A stretch of DNA of 64,000 bases from Pseudolysinimonas kribbensis (lineage in GTDB: Bacteria > Actinomycetota > Actinomycetes > Actinomycetales > Microbacteriaceae). The notes under the pieces are model-generated. The model saw only the letters and a program-made list of their open reading frames with translations. It made no database searches and was not told the DNA's origin. The translations under genes were made by a program, and so were the position numbers. Location: positions 930,001 through 994,000 of the forward strand of contig NZ_BSVB01000001.1 in assembly GCF_030161895.1 (NCBI RefSeq). Direction: 5' to 3'. Below, one piece after another: positions 27,762-37,867 of this stretch. Each line of letters starts with the position of its first letter. The stretch's first letter is position 1.

Positions 27762-28880
27762 ATGATCCCGTTGCGGGTGATCGTCGACGAGATCGTGAAC
27801 GGCACGGCCGGTGTCGCGCGCTATGCCGAGGAGCTCACCCGCGCCGTCGTCGCGACGCGTCCGCCCGGCACCGAGGTGACCGGCATCGTCGCGTCGTCGC
27901 CGGAGGCGGACCGGCTGCTCGCCGAGCGCCTGCCCGGGCTGCCGCTGCGCAAGAGCGCCCTCGCCCGCCGGGAACTCGCCGCCGCCTGGCAGCGCGGGAT
28001 CACGGTCCTGCCGGGGACGGGCATGGTGCACGCGACGAGCCTGCTCGCTCCGCTGCGACGACACGACCGCGCGGCGGATCCCGCATCCCAGATCGCCGTG
28101 ACGATCCACGACGCGATCGCCTGGACCCAGCCGGACCTGCTCCCGGCACGCACCGTCTCGTGGACGCGCGCCATGGCCCGGCGCGCCGAGCGGTATGCCG
28201 ATGCCGTCGTCGTCCCCACTCACGCCGTCGCCGCGGACCTCGACGAGGAGCTCGGACTCGGAGACCGGCTGCGCGTCATCGGCGGGGCACCGAGCACGAC
28301 CCTGAGCCGCCCGGTCGACGCGTCCGCACGGCGCGGCGCCCTCGGACTGCCCGCGCGCTACGTGCTCGCGGTCACCGGGTGGGAGCCGCGCACGGGTCTG
28401 GCGGCACTGCTGACGGCGATGAGCCGCATCCGCGACCGCGACCTGGTCGTGGTGGGCGCCGCCGCCGCCCACGACGAGGTGCTGGCCGCGGCCACCGAGG
28501 CGGGAGCGGTCGAGCGCGTGCACGTGCTCGATCGGCTCGGCGACGACGACCTCGGGGCCGTGCTCGACGGCGCGGAGGTCTTCGTGCAGCCCAGCCTCGC
28601 CGAGGGCTTCAGCCTCGCGATGATCGACGCGTTCGCGTTCGGACTGCCCGTCGTGCTCTCCGACGCCCCGGCGCTCGTGGAGGTGGCCGCGGATGCCGGC
28701 CTCGTCGTCGAGCGCGGCGACGCCGGGCGCTTCCCGGCCCGCCTCGCCGACGCGCTGCGCGGGGTGCTCGACGACGACGCCCTGCGCGAGCGGCTCGCGG
28801 TCGCCGCCGCGGACCGCGCCCGCCTGTTCAGCTGGCGCGACGCCGGCGAGAAGGTCTGGCAGCTGCACGCCGACCTGTAA
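27762..28880 (+). CDS. Glycosyltransferase family 1/4 (GT-B fold)
   Basis: A 372-residue GT-B enzyme. N-terminal acceptor domain: LRVIVDEIVNGTAGVARYAEEL with the Gly-rich start; a VTIHDAIAWTQPDL block; C-terminal donor domain: YVLAVTGWEPRTGLAALL and the E-x7-E pattern QPSLAEGFSLAMIDAFAFG that binds the nucleotide sugar. Downstream of rmlB with only 4 nt between stop and ATG, so it is probably a rhamnosyltransferase or other deoxyhexosyltransferase (inference). It ends with TAA 15 nt from the convergent LCP gene's stop. Confidence 0.85.
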   Translation: MIPLRVIVDEIVNGTAGVARYAEELTRAVVATRPPGTEVTGIVASSPEADRLLAERLPGLPLRKSALARRELAAAWQRGITVLPGTGMVHATSLLAPLRRHDRAADPASQIAVTIHDAIAWTQPDLLPARTVSWTRAMARRAERYADAVVVPTHAVAADLDEELGLGDRLRVIGGAPSTTLSRPVDASARRGALGLPARYVLAVTGWEPRTGLAALLTAMSRIRDRDLVVVGAAAAHDEVLAAATEAGAVERVHVLDRLGDDDLGAVLDGAEVFVQPSLAEGFSLAMIDAFAFGLPVVLSDAPALVEVAADAGLVVERGDAGRFPARLADALRGVLDDDALRERLAVAAADRARLFSWRDAGEKVWQLHADL

Positions 28881-28895
28881 CGCCGCGTCGCCCGT

Positions 28896-30409
28896 TCAGC
28901 CGCGGCCGGCGGAGCAGGTCCGCTGCTGCGCCGACTGCCCCGAGATCGACGACGGCAGCTTGACGGGCGTCTGCCCTGCGGCGCCGGTGGGCGTCGGGCT
29001 GGGACTCGCCGAGGCGTTCTTCGACGGGGAGGTCGGCGGCGCCGGGTTCTCGACCGCGGCGCCGCCGAGGCCGCCCGCCGCGACGGCCCTGTCGTCCGCG
29101 AGAGCCTGGGTGAGCACGGCGGCGTCGTCGGCCAGCGGCCTCGTCACGCTCTGCCCGTTGATGTAGGTGGGCGCGGAGGGTACTGCACGAACGCGATCCG
29201 CTCCAACGGGATGCTCTTGAGTGCGAGCGCCATCGAGACGAGGGTGCCGGTCTGGCCGAGCTGCGTGCTGAGCTGCATGTTCTTGGCGGCGGCATCGGCG
29301 AGGCCGAGCACCTTGTTCGGGTCGCCCAGGGTGTTCCCGCTCGTGATCTGCCGCACGAGCGCCGACAGGAAGACCTGCTGATTGCTGATCCGCTGCAGGT
29401 CGCTGCCGGTCGAGAGCCCGTGTCGCGTCCGGAGGAACGACAGCGCGGTCTGACCCTGCAGCGTGTTCGCCCCCGCGGGCAGCTTGAGCCCGGTGTACGG
29501 GTCGTCGATCGGCGCCGCGAGGCACACCGTCACGCCGCCCACGGCGTCGCTCATCGCGACGACCCCGTCGAACTGCACGAGAGCCGCGTACGGGATGGTC
29601 AGGCCCGTCAGCTGCTGCACGGCGGCCACCACGCAGCTGAGCCCTCCGCGCGAGAGGGCCGTGTTGAAGCGGGCCTGCTGCACCGCGGGGACGGTCGTGC
29701 CATCCGGCTTGCGGCACGCGGGCTGACCCACGTAGAGGTCACGGGGAATGCTGACCGCCGTCGCCGACTGCGACTTCGTCGAGAGGTGGATGAGGATCGT
29801 GACGTCGTTGAGCGCCTCGCCGCGTTCCCCGTACGCGGGGTTCCCATCGCCCGAATCGCTGCCCACCAGGAGCACGTTCGCGCTGCCCGTGAACGGTCCC
29901 ACCTGGATCGGCTTGCCGTCGGGTCCGATGATCTGGATCGTGTTGGAGCCGACCTCGGCCAGCACGTGGGCCGCACGCCCCGCGAACGCGGCCCCGGCGA
30001 AGGCGGCACCGCCGGTCGCGACGAGAGCCACGATCGCGAGCAGGGCGACGCCCGCCCGCGACGCGGGTCGCACCCGCACCAGCCGGCTGAGCCGCACCGT
30101 GTCGAGCGTGCAGACGACCCAGAGCAGCCCGTAGAGGCCCAGCACGGCCGCGAGCGCCCAGAGCACGATCGGGTTCGCGAGCACGAGGAGCAGTTGCCCG
30201 CGCAGCACGAGCGCGGCGACGATCGTCGCCGCGAGCAGGATCCAGAACAGGATCGACAGCCCCATCGCGAACCGGCCGAACCGCCGGTTGCCTGCGAGGG
30301 TCTGCGCCGACCCGGGCACGAGGATGTTGAGCCCCACGAGCCACCAGGCCCGCTTGCTCATGACCTCGGGCGACGCGGGATCCGCCGCGCGGAGCGCGTT
30401 CTGGCTCAC
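28896..30409 (-). CDS. LytR-CpsA-Psr family wall-glycopolymer ligase (one frameshift)
   Basis: About 505 residues. The N-terminal 140 residues hold several hydrophobic segments ([19 protein letters not shown] and following), then an extracellular LCP domain: [29 protein letters not shown] with the conserved Arg-Asp, [19 protein letters not shown] and [19 protein letters not shown] proteins transfer lipid-linked glycopolymers to peptidoglycan, fitting the locus. The C-terminal tail is Pro/Ser-rich and disordered. The frame breaks at 29177-29180 (a GGG run); repaired it reads [15 protein letters not shown] and the gene continues to 28896. The GTG start overlaps the purE stop. Confidence 0.88.
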
Positions 30410-30887
30410 CGGTCGGGCTGCAGCTTCGCGTTCTTCAGCGCCTCGCTCTTCTGGGCGACGAGGCGCTCGAGGTCGGCGGCGTAGGCGGCGAGGCGGGCGG
30501 TGAGGGCGGCATCTCCGGATGCCAGGATCCGCGCCGCGAGGATCCCCGCGTTGCGGGCGCCCCCGATCGACACCGTCGCGACGGGGATGCCTGCCGGCAT
30601 CTGCACGATCGACAGCAGCGAGTCGAGGCCGTCGAGCTTCGCGAGCGGCACCGGCACCCCGATGACCGGCAGCGTCGTGACCGAGGCGAGCATGCCGGGC
30701 AGGTGGGCCGCTCCCCGGCGCCGGCGATGATGACCCGGATGCCGCGGCCCGCGGCCTCGGAGCCGAAGTCGATCATCTTCCGCGGCGTCCGGTGCGCCGA
30801 GACGACCTCGACCTCGTGCGCGATGCCGAAGTCGTCGAGCGCGGCGGCGGCGTCGGCCATGACGCTCCAGTCGGAGTCGGAGCCCAT
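30406..30887 (-). CDS. purE: N5-carboxyaminoimidazole ribonucleotide mutase (one frameshift)
   Basis: Rearranges N5-CAIR to CAIR in de novo purine synthesis, partner of PurK. The sequence starts at the conserved [10 protein letters not shown] substrate loop and has [22 protein letters not shown] (after repair) and [21 protein letters not shown]. One G is missing in the run at 30713-30716. The true start is unclear: the in-frame codons upstream ([12 protein letters not shown]) look coding, as most PurE proteins have a few residues before the loop, but no start codon is in frame before a stop. About 100 bp separates it from purK; the LCP start overlaps its stop. Confidence 0.9.
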
Positions 30888-30989
30888 GACGACACTGACC
30901 TGCGGAGCGAGGCCTCGCGACGACGGGTCGAGGGGCTCGAGCCGGCCGGCGTGCGATCGAGGGGGCGGTCACGCCCCTCAGGGTACGGG

Positions 30990-32098
30990 TCAGCCCTGGA
31001 AGAACGCGGCAGCCGCGCGCGCCCGGGCGAGCGCGTCGTCCAGCTCGTCGCCGGTCGCCGTGACGTGCCCCACCTTGCGCCCCGGCCGCGACGTCTTGGC
31101 GTAGGAGTGCAGCTTCACCTCGGGCCGGTCGGCCATGGCACCCGGGTAGCGCTCCGGCATCGTCTGCCCCTCGGGGCCGCCGAGCACGTTGATCATGACG
31201 CTCCACGGCGCGGTCGGCGACGGGTCGCCGAGCGGCAGGTCGAGCACCGCCCGCAGGTGCTGCTCGAACTGGCTCGTGACGGCGCCGTCGATCGACCAGT
31301 GGCCGGTGTTGTGCGGGCGCATCGCGAGCTCGTTGACGGCGAGGCCGCCCTCCGCGGTCTCGAACAGCTCCACGGCGAGCACCCCCGTGACGTCGAGCCG
31401 CTCGGCGATCCGGGTCGCCAGGCGGCGCGCCCTCTCGGGCAGCTCGCCCGCCCGCGGTGCCGGGGCGAAGACCTCGGCGCACACCCCGTCGCGCTGCACC
31501 GTCTCCACGAGGGGCCACGCCCGCACCTCGCCGGACGGGCGGCGCGCGACGAGCTGCGAGAGCTCGCGGCGGAAGTCGACCAGTTCCTCGGCGAGCAGCG
31601 TGCCGCCGGTCGCGAACCAGTCGTCCGCGCCGTCGGCAGCATCGACGACGCGCACGCCCTTGCCGTCGTAGCCGCCGCGCGGGTCTTCACGACGGCGCGG
31701 CCGCCGTGATCGGCGAGGAACGCGCCGAGCTGCTCCGCGTCGGCGACCTCCGCCCAGTCCGGCACGCGTGCGTCGATCGCCGTGAGCCGGCGGCGCATGA
31801 CGAGCTTGTCCTGCGCCACCGCCAGCGCATCCGGTGCGGGACGAACGACGACGCCGTCCGCGACGAGGGCGGCGAGAACGTCCTGCGGCACGTGCTCGTG
31901 ATCGAAGGTGACCACGTCGACATCGCGGGCGAATGCGAGCACGGTCGCGGCATCCGTGTAGTCGCCGACGGCCGTGGCAGCGATCGCGGCCGAGCTGTTC
32001 TCGGCCTCGGCGAGCACCCGGATGTCGATCCCGAGCGCGATCGCCGGCGGCACCATCATGCGGGCGAGCTGGCCGCCCCCGATCACCCCGACGCGCAC
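30990..32098 (-). CDS. purK: N5-carboxyaminoimidazole ribonucleotide synthase (one frameshift)
   Basis: An ATP-grasp enzyme of about 370 residues that carboxylates AIR with bicarbonate. Motifs: [12 protein letters not shown] at the N-terminus, [25 protein letters not shown] (after repair), [20 protein letters not shown] with the metal-binding acidic residues and [11 protein letters not shown]. One base is missing near 31680. The GTG at 32098 has a strong AGGAGG site. It is divergent from gtrA, with 66 bp between starts. Confidence 0.93.
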
Positions 32099-32164
32099 GC
32101 GCTCCTCCTGACGTCGTTAAACTGCGCGGACATCCCCATCATCCCGGATCGAGACCCCTGCCCC

Positions 32165-32671
32165 ATGCGCACCCTGTTCGGCCAGTTCGCGCGCTTCGGC
32201 GTCGTCGGAGCCGTCGGCTTCCTGGTCAACCTCGGCGTCTTCAACCTGCTGCTCTTCACGGTCTTCGACCCGAAGCGGGTCGCGTACGGCGAGCTCTATG
32301 CGAACGTCATCGCGACGCTCGTCGCGATCGTCGTCAACTGGATCGGCAACCGGCACTGGACCTTCCGCGCCCACCGGGGCCGCCAGCTCCTGCGCGAGGG
32401 CGTGGAGTTCGGCCTCGTGAGTCTCGGCGGGCTGCTCATCGGGCTCGCCTGCCTCTGGATCTCGCACCGCGTGCTGGGGTTCGAGAGCAAGCTCGCCGAC
32501 AACATCGCGAACAACGTCGTCGGCCTCGGGCTCGGCACGATCTTCCGGTTCACGTTCTACCGGCTGTGGGTGTTCAGCCCCCGCCGGGGCGACCCGGCGC
32601 CCGCCGTGTTCCCGCCCGTCGGCGCCGACGACCCCGATCCGGCTCCCGCCACCGGGGAGCCCGCTGCCTGA
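32165..32671 (+). CDS. GtrA-family membrane protein
   Basis: A 168-residue protein with four hydrophobic helices: FARFGVVGAVGFLVNLGVF, a second over YANVIATLVAIVVNW, then the NRHWTFR loop typical of the GtrA family (PF04138), and two further helices ending FRFTFYRLWVF. GtrA-like proteins are thought to help flip or deliver polyprenyl-linked sugars. The C-terminal 30 residues are Pro/Asp-rich. A TAAACT box at 32118-32123 could be its -10. A Dpm1-like gene lies nearby (34903), a common functional partner. Confidence 0.85.
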   Translation: MRTLFGQFARFGVVGAVGFLVNLGVFNLLLFTVFDPKRVAYGELYANVIATLVAIVVNWIGNRHWTFRAHRGRQLLREGVEFGLVSLGGLLIGLACLWISHRVLGFESKLADNIANNVVGLGLGTIFRFTFYRLWVFSPRRGDPAPAVFPPVGADDPDPAPATGEPAA

Positions 32672-32697
32672 CTCCTGCAGGCCCCCGGTCTCCAGAA

Positions 32698-32765
32698 ACC
32701 GATCGCCGGTTTGCCATCGGATCGAGGCCGCGCGGGCCTGATCGGATGGCGAGGGGTCGATCGGT
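32698..32765. repeat. Palindromic element, family 1, solitary copy
   Basis: Outer arms ACCGATCG and CGATCGGT, inner arms around TTTGCCATCGGATCGAG and TGATCGGATGGCGA, with a GCCGCGCGGGC centre. It shares the core (GCCATC..., CCGCGCGGG, GATGGCGA) with the elements at 45725 and 46832. It fills the gap between the convergent gtrA and birA genes and may also act as a terminator there. Confidence 0.7.
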
Positions 32766-32774
32766 TCGCCCGCG

Positions 32775-33542
32775 CTACGACGACGCCGGGCGCACGTGCA
32801 CGACATCGCCCGCGGCGACGCTCTCATCGCCGGATGCCGTGCGCACGACGAGGCGGGCATCCGGCGCGATCGCGACCGCCCGCCCCCGGAACTCGGAGCC
32901 GCCGGGCAGCTCCACCCGCACCTCGCGGCCGAGGGTGCCGCACGCGGCGGTGACGGCCAAGCGCAGCCCCGACGCCTCCGCACCCCGCTCGAGCAGCCCG
33001 CCGACGAGCTCGGTGATCCGCGCCAGGTAACCCGCGAGCAGCCGGTCGTCGAGGTCCGGCCCGTCCGCGGCCCCCGCCAGCACGAGCGAGGTCGCGGTGG
33101 GGACGGGCAGCTCGTCCGCGCGCAGCCGTACGTTCACGCCGGCACCCATGACGACGCCCTGCGCCGTCAGCCGACCGAGCACCCCGCACACCTTGCGCTC
33201 ACCCACGAGTACGTCGTTCGGCCACTTCACGTTCACGTCGGAGTGCGGCAGCAGCGCCGCCACGGAGTCGCGCATCGCGAGTCCCGCGGCGAGCGGCAGC
33301 CACGCCGCCTCACCGGGCGGCGGCGACGGCAGGAGCACCGAGATCGCCAGGCCCCGGCCGGCCGGAGTGCTCCATCCGCGATCGCGCCGCCCGCGGCCCG
33401 CGGTCTGGTGCGCAGTGACGAGCGCCGTGTACGGCGGCAGAGCTTCGACGGCCGCCCGGTCGGCGAGTTCATCGTTGGTCGACCCGGCCTCGTCGAGCAC
33501 GATGAGCTCGGGCGCACAATGACGGGCGCGGCTGAGGTTCAC
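32775..33542 (-). CDS. birA: Biotin--[acetyl-CoA-carboxylase] ligase
   Basis: Attaches biotin to the BCCP domain of acyl-CoA carboxylase, which is encoded nearby (43894). At 255 residues it lacks the N-terminal DNA-binding domain of E. coli BirA, so it is a group I ligase. Motifs: DEAGSTNDELADR, QTAGRGRRDRGW biotinyl-AMP loop, KWPNDVLVGERKVCG with the conserved Lys, and GAGVNVRL. The GTG start overlaps the stop of the dehydrogenase gene as GTGA. Confidence 0.93.
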   Translation of the reverse strand: MNLSRARHCAPELIVLDEAGSTNDELADRAAVEALPPYTALVTAHQTAGRGRRDRGWSTPAGRGLAISVLLPSPPPGEAAWLPLAAGLAMRDSVAALLPHSDVNVKWPNDVLVGERKVCGVLGRLTAQGVVMGAGVNVRLRADELPVPTATSLVLAGAADGPDLDDRLLAGYLARITELVGGLLERGAEASGLRLAVTAACGTLGREVRVELPGGSEFRGRAVAIAPDARLVVRTASGDESVAAGDVVHVRPASS

Positions 33543-34857
33543 CGGCCGGGGCCGACGGCAGCTCGGCCCAATCCGCGGACACGCCAGCCGGCGTCTGCCC
33601 AGACCGTCGCGTCGAGAGCATTGCGTCCGTCGACGAGGAGGGCGCGGCGCACAAGCGCCCGTGCCGCGCGAGGATCGAGGTCGCGGAATTGGACCCACTC
33701 CGTGAGGAGGACGACCGCGTCGGCGTCGCGCATCGTCTCCTCCGCGGATTCCCGGTAGTCCACAGTGAGCTCCGGATGAGCGCGACGAGCCGATGCGATG
33801 GCGCGCGGGTCCGTCGCCGTCACATGGGCGCCCGCCTCCACGAGTCGACGCACGACCTCGAGCGCCGGCGAGTCGCGCACATCGTCGGATTCGGGCTTGA
33901 ACGCGATGCCGAGCACGGCGATCCTCGCACCGTTCAGGTCGCCGAGCTCCTCGGCGAGGACGTCGACGACCCGCTGACGGCGGCGCGAATTGATCCGATC
34001 GACCTCTCGGAGGAAGGAGGTGGCCTCGCCGGAGCCGAGCTCCTCGGAGCGCGCGATGAACGCCCGAAGGTCCTTCGGCAGGCACCCCCGCCGAAACCGA
34101 CGCCGGCGTCGAGGAAGCGCCGACCGATCCGCGCGTCCTGCCCGATGGCGTCGGCCAGCGCCACAACGTCCGCATCCACCGTCTCGGCGACCTCGGCCAT
34201 CGCGTTGATGAACGAGATCTTCGTCGCCAGGAAGGCGTTCGCCGCGACCTTCACGAGTTCCGCCGTGCGCAAGTCCGTGACCATGCGGGGAACGCCGTGC
34301 GCGAGAGCGTCGGCGTAGACGGCATCGAGCATCCGCACCGACTCCTCGTCACCCGTTCCGACCCCGTAGACGATCCGATCCGGCCTGAGCGTGTCCTGAA
34401 TGGCATGGCCCTCGCGGAGGAATTCGGGATTCCAGGCGACCCGGGCGCCGCTCGGCGAGATCGCGGTCGCGAGGCGATCCGCCGTTCCCACCGGCACCGT
34501 GGACTTGCCGACGAACAGCGATCCCGCCACAACGTGCGGCAGGGCCGCGTCCACGGCGGCGTCCACGTATTGCAAGTCGGCGGCCCCGGTCGCGCTCTGG
34601 GGTGTGCCGACCGCGACGAAGTGCACCTCAGCCGGATGGATCTGCGCCATGTCGGTCGAGAACGTCAGGCGGCCCGTGGCCATCACCTGGGTGAGGAACT
34701 CATCAAGACCGGGCTCGAAGAATGGTGCTCGACCCGCGGAGAGTCTCGCGACCTTCTCACCGTCGACATCGACGCCGATCACCTGGTGACCCAGCGAGGC
34801 CATGGCGACCGCATGGACCGCACCGAGGTAGCCGCATCCGATGACGGAGATGATCAC
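33539..34857 (-). CDS. UDP-glucose/GDP-mannose 6-dehydrogenase family (one frameshift)
   Basis: About 440 residues. Oxidises a nucleotide hexose to its uronic acid with two NAD. N-terminal Rossmann: ISVIGCGYLGAVHAV; then AVGTPQS, GKSTVPVGTAD, WNPEFLREGHAI, the central helix KVAANAFLATKISFINAM, and the catalytic Cys in FGGGCLPKDLRAF (after repair); C-terminal domain: AVLGIAFKPESDDVRDSP. One base is missing in the CCCCC run at 34085-34089. UDP-glucose 6-dehydrogenase is the more common specificity; the sequence does not decide it. It would supply a uronic acid for the surface glycan. Confidence 0.88.
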
Positions 34858-34902
34858 GATCGTCCATCATGCCGTGAGTCGTTCCCATACGCTGAACGGA
34901 TC

Positions 34903-35693
34903 ATGGTCCCCGGATCGGCTCCCGCCCGTACCGTCGTGATCATCCCCACCTTCGACGAGATCGAGAATCTCGAGGGGGCGGTCGCGGCGGTCTTCACAGC
35001 CGACCCGCATGTCGCCATCCTCGTCGTCGACGACGACAGCCCGGATGGCACCGGCGCCCTGGCCGACCGGCTCGCCGCCGCCGATCCCCGGGTCACGGTG
35101 CTGCACCGCACCGAGCGCGCCGGGCTCGGCCAGGCCTACCTCGCGGGCTTCCGCACCGCGCTCGCCGCCGGCCACGAGGTGCTGGTCGAGATGGATGCCG
35201 ACGGCTCGCACCCGGCATCGGCCCTCCCCGCGCTCCTCGCCCGCCTCGATGCCGCCGACCGCCCCGGCGTCGTGATCGGCTCGCGCTGGGTCGCCGGGGG
35301 CGAGGTCGTGGACTGGCCCGCCCGCCGGCGGTGGCTGAGCGAGGGGCGAACGCGTACGCGCGGATCGCCCTGCGCATCCGGGTGCGCGACTCGACCGCCG
35401 GCTACCGCGCGTACCGCGCCGAGACCCTCCGCGCCATCCCGCTGGACGACGTGCACTCGCACGGCTACTGCTTCCAGATCGACATGACGCTGCGCACGCT
35501 CGATGCCGGCTTCGGTGTCGCCGAGGTGCCGATCACGTTCCGCGATCGGCTGCGCGGCACCTCGAAGATGAGCTCGGGCATCGTCGCGGAGGCGATGCTG
35601 CGGGTGACGCAGTGGGGCCTGCGCCGCTGGTTCCGGCCCCGATCCTTGTCGAGAACCTCCAACGGATCGGCCGCAGAGCGCTCGCTAGGCTGA
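34903..35693 (+). CDS. Dpm1-like polyprenol-phosphate mannosyltransferase (one frameshift)
   Basis: About 264 residues after correction, a GT2 enzyme that makes polyprenyl-phosphate-mannose (or glucose) on the inner membrane face. Motifs: [27 protein letters not shown] with the DxD site, [26 protein letters not shown], and the C-terminal [16 protein letters not shown]. The break near 35341 is repaired by one base, giving [16 protein letters not shown]. It is divergent from the dehydrogenase. Its lipid-linked sugar would serve GT-C enzymes, possibly the tandem membrane proteins of this window (inference). Confidence 0.85.
35686..35691 (+). promoter_or_regulatory. -10 box TAGGCT of accD, leaderless arrangement
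   Basis: TAGGCT lies in the last codons of the Dpm1-like gene and is followed by 6 nt (GACCGG) and the GTG start of the carboxylase gene, which has no good ribosome site. Confidence 0.55.
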
Positions 35694-35697
35694 CCGG

Positions 35698-37298
35698 GTG
35701 ACCCCCGACGCCACCCCGACGCCCGACCTGTCCAGCACCGCGGGCCGGATCGCCGACCTCAAGGTCCGGTACCACGAGGCCGTGACGGCGAGCGGCGAGG
35801 CCGCGATCGAGAAGCAGCACAAGCGGGGCAAGAAGACCGCCCGCGAGCGCATCGAGGAGCTGCTCGACCAGGGCAGCTTCGTCGAGCTCGACGAGTTCGT
35901 GCGGCACCGCACCCACGCCTTCGGCATGGAGCGCAACCGCCCATACGGCGACGCGGTCGTGACCGGAACGGGCACCATCCACGGCCGCCAGGTCGCCGTC
36001 TACGCACAGGACTTCACCATCTTCGGCGGCTCGCTCGGCGAGGTCGCCGGCGAGAAGATCATCAAGGTCATGGAGCTGGCCCTCAAGACCGGCGTGCCGA
36101 TCATCGGCATGCTCGACTCGGGCGGGGCGCGCATCCAGGAGGGCGTCGTCGCGCTCGGCAAGTACGGCGAGATCTTCCGGCTGAACACGAAGGCCTCGGG
36201 CGTCATCCCGCAGATCTCGATCATCATGGGCCCGGCCGCGGGCGGTGCCGTCTACTCCCCGCGCTCACCGACTTCGTGATCATGGTCGACAAGACCAGCC
36301 ACATGTTCGTCACGGGCCCGGATGTCATCAAGACCGTGACGGGCGAGGACGTCGGCTTCGAGGAGCTCGGCGGGGCCCTCACCCACAACAAGACCTCCGG
36401 GGTCGCCCACTATCTCGCCTCGGACGAGAACGACGCGCTCGACTACGCGCGCACCCTCGTGTCGTTCCTGCCCGACAACAACCTCGTCGACCCGCCGCAC
36501 TACGAGACCGAGGTCGAGCTCGAGATCACCGATGCCGACCAGCGGCTCAACCAGATCATCCCCGACTCGCCGAACCAGCCGTACGACGTGCACGAGGTCA
36601 TCGAGCACCTCGTCGACGACGCCGACTTCCTCGAGGTGCAGCCGCTGTACGCGCCGAACATCGTCATCGGGTTCGCGCGCATCGAGGGCCGCTCGGTCGG
36701 GATCATCGCCAACCAGCCGCAGGCGATGGCCGGCACCCTCAACATCGAGGCAGGTGAGAAGGCGTCGCGCTTCGTGCGCTTCTGCGACGCGTTCTCGATC
36801 CCGATCCTGACCCTCGTCGACGTGCCCGGCTACCTGCCCGGCACCGACCAGGAGTGGACGGGCGTCATCCGGCGCGGGGCGAAGCTGCTGTACGCCTACG
36901 CGGAGGCGACCGTGCCGCTCGTGACCGTCATCACCCGCAAGGCCTACGGCGGCGCGTACATCGTCATGGGATCCAAGCAGCTCGGGGCCGACCTCAACTA
37001 CGCCTGGCCGACCGCCGAGATCGCGGTGATGGGCGGTCAGGGCGCGGTCAACATCCTGTACCGCAACGAGATCAAGCAGGCGGAGGCGGCGGGCGAGGAC
37101 ATCGCGGCCGTGCGCTCCCGGCTCGCGAACGAGTACCTCTACAACGTCGCGTCGCCGTTCCTCGCGGCGGAGCGCGGCGAGCTCGACGGCGTGATCGAGC
37201 CGGCGGCCACGCGCATCGTGGTGGTCAAGGCGCTGCGGGCGCTGCGCACCAAGCGCGCGGAACAGCCACCCAAGAAGCACGGGAACATCCCGCTGTGA
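35698..37298 (+). CDS. Acyl-CoA carboxylase beta subunit, carboxyltransferase (one frameshift)
   Basis: About 533 residues, the carboxyltransferase (AccD/PccB type) of an actinobacterial acetyl-/propionyl-CoA carboxylase. Motifs: [58 protein letters not shown] with the first oxyanion hole (after repair), and the second one in [15 protein letters not shown]. The C-terminus KKHGNIPL is the standard end. One G is missing at about 36261. Partners present in the window are the alpha subunit (43894), an epsilon subunit just downstream and birA. GTG 35698 follows a -10 box by 6 nt. Confidence 0.93.
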
Positions 37299-37448
37299 GC
37301 GCGCATCCGTACCCGCCGCCCGGGACGGGCGTCGGCGCTGGCGTCGCGGCGGACGTCCGAAAGGACGTCCGCTTACAGCTCCAGCGCGCCCAAGAAGCAC
37401 GGGAACATCCCGCTGTGAGCGCACGCATCGGTCCCGCTGTGAGCGCAC
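37269..37448 (+). repeat. Duplicated 3' end of accD (34 bp direct repeat, 120 bp apart, plus an 18 bp third copy)
   Basis: The last codons of accD and its stop (37269-37302) recur identically at 37389-37422, an offset of 120 bp. An 18 bp part of it (TCCCGCTGTGAGCGCACG) occurs again at 37431-37449, 24 bp after the second copy. The last copy runs directly into the start of the epsilon-subunit gene. The pattern looks like a local tandem duplication. Confidence 0.75.
37349..37372. other. Perfect 10 bp hairpin with GAAA tetraloop
   Basis: GCGGACGTCC-GAAA-GGACGTCCGC, a perfect stem closed by a GNRA loop, between the two direct copies of the accD end. No U-run follows. It could be an RNA processing or stability element within the accD-epsilon transcript. 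Confidence 0.55.
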
Positions 37449-37449
37449 G

Positions 37450-37656
37450 ATGACGATCCCGCAGGACGATCCGGATGCCGTCGACTACGCGGCGCGGATC
37501 CGTGTGACATCCGGATCGCCGACCCCCGTGGAGGTCGCGGCGGTCACCGCCGTCGTCGCCGCGGCCCTCGAGCAGCTGGCCGAGGAGGACCGGCGGCGCG
37601 AGGATGAGACGCCCACCCCTGGGAACTCAGCCGGCGCGGGGTACGGCGCCCGCTGA
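37450..37656 (+). CDS. Acyl-CoA carboxylase epsilon-like small subunit
   Basis: A 68-residue acidic protein with the short motif RIRVTSGSPTPVEVAAVTAV of actinobacterial carboxylase epsilon subunits (PF13822), which hold alpha and beta subunits together. The C-terminal tail is rich in Glu, Pro and Gly. It follows accD by 151 bp that contain the duplicated accD end. The ATG at 37450 gives the expected length. Assignment rests on the motif and on position. Confidence 0.75.
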   Translation: MTIPQDDPDAVDYAARIRVTSGSPTPVEVAAVTAVVAAALEQLAEEDRRREDETPTPGNSAGAGYGAR

Positions 37657-37867
37657 ACCGCGGAGACTGGCGGCATCCCATCCGCTGACAACGGTTTCCG
37701 TCGACTTTGCGACGGATCCGGTTGTCCAGATGCCGGTCGGCCGTCCATCTGCACGGTCCCCGGGCACCCTGTCCCCCGGTTTCGCCGACTTCCCCGGAAT
37801 TCCGGGCGACGTGTCCCCCGAAATGATGACTGCACAGGATTTCCCGGATCGCGCATAGTGGTCATGT
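37657..37867. other. Intergenic stretch before the hairpin array
   Basis: No supported gene. The end contains CATAGT (about 37855-37860), a possible -10 box pointing into the hairpin array that follows. Nothing else is recognised. Confidence 0.4.

Noticed and set aside
37269..37453. A small protein-coding gene in the gap made by the accD end duplication
   Set aside because: The open frames here only exist because the duplicated segment repeats accD codons in other frames; no start with a ribosome site and no conserved residues.
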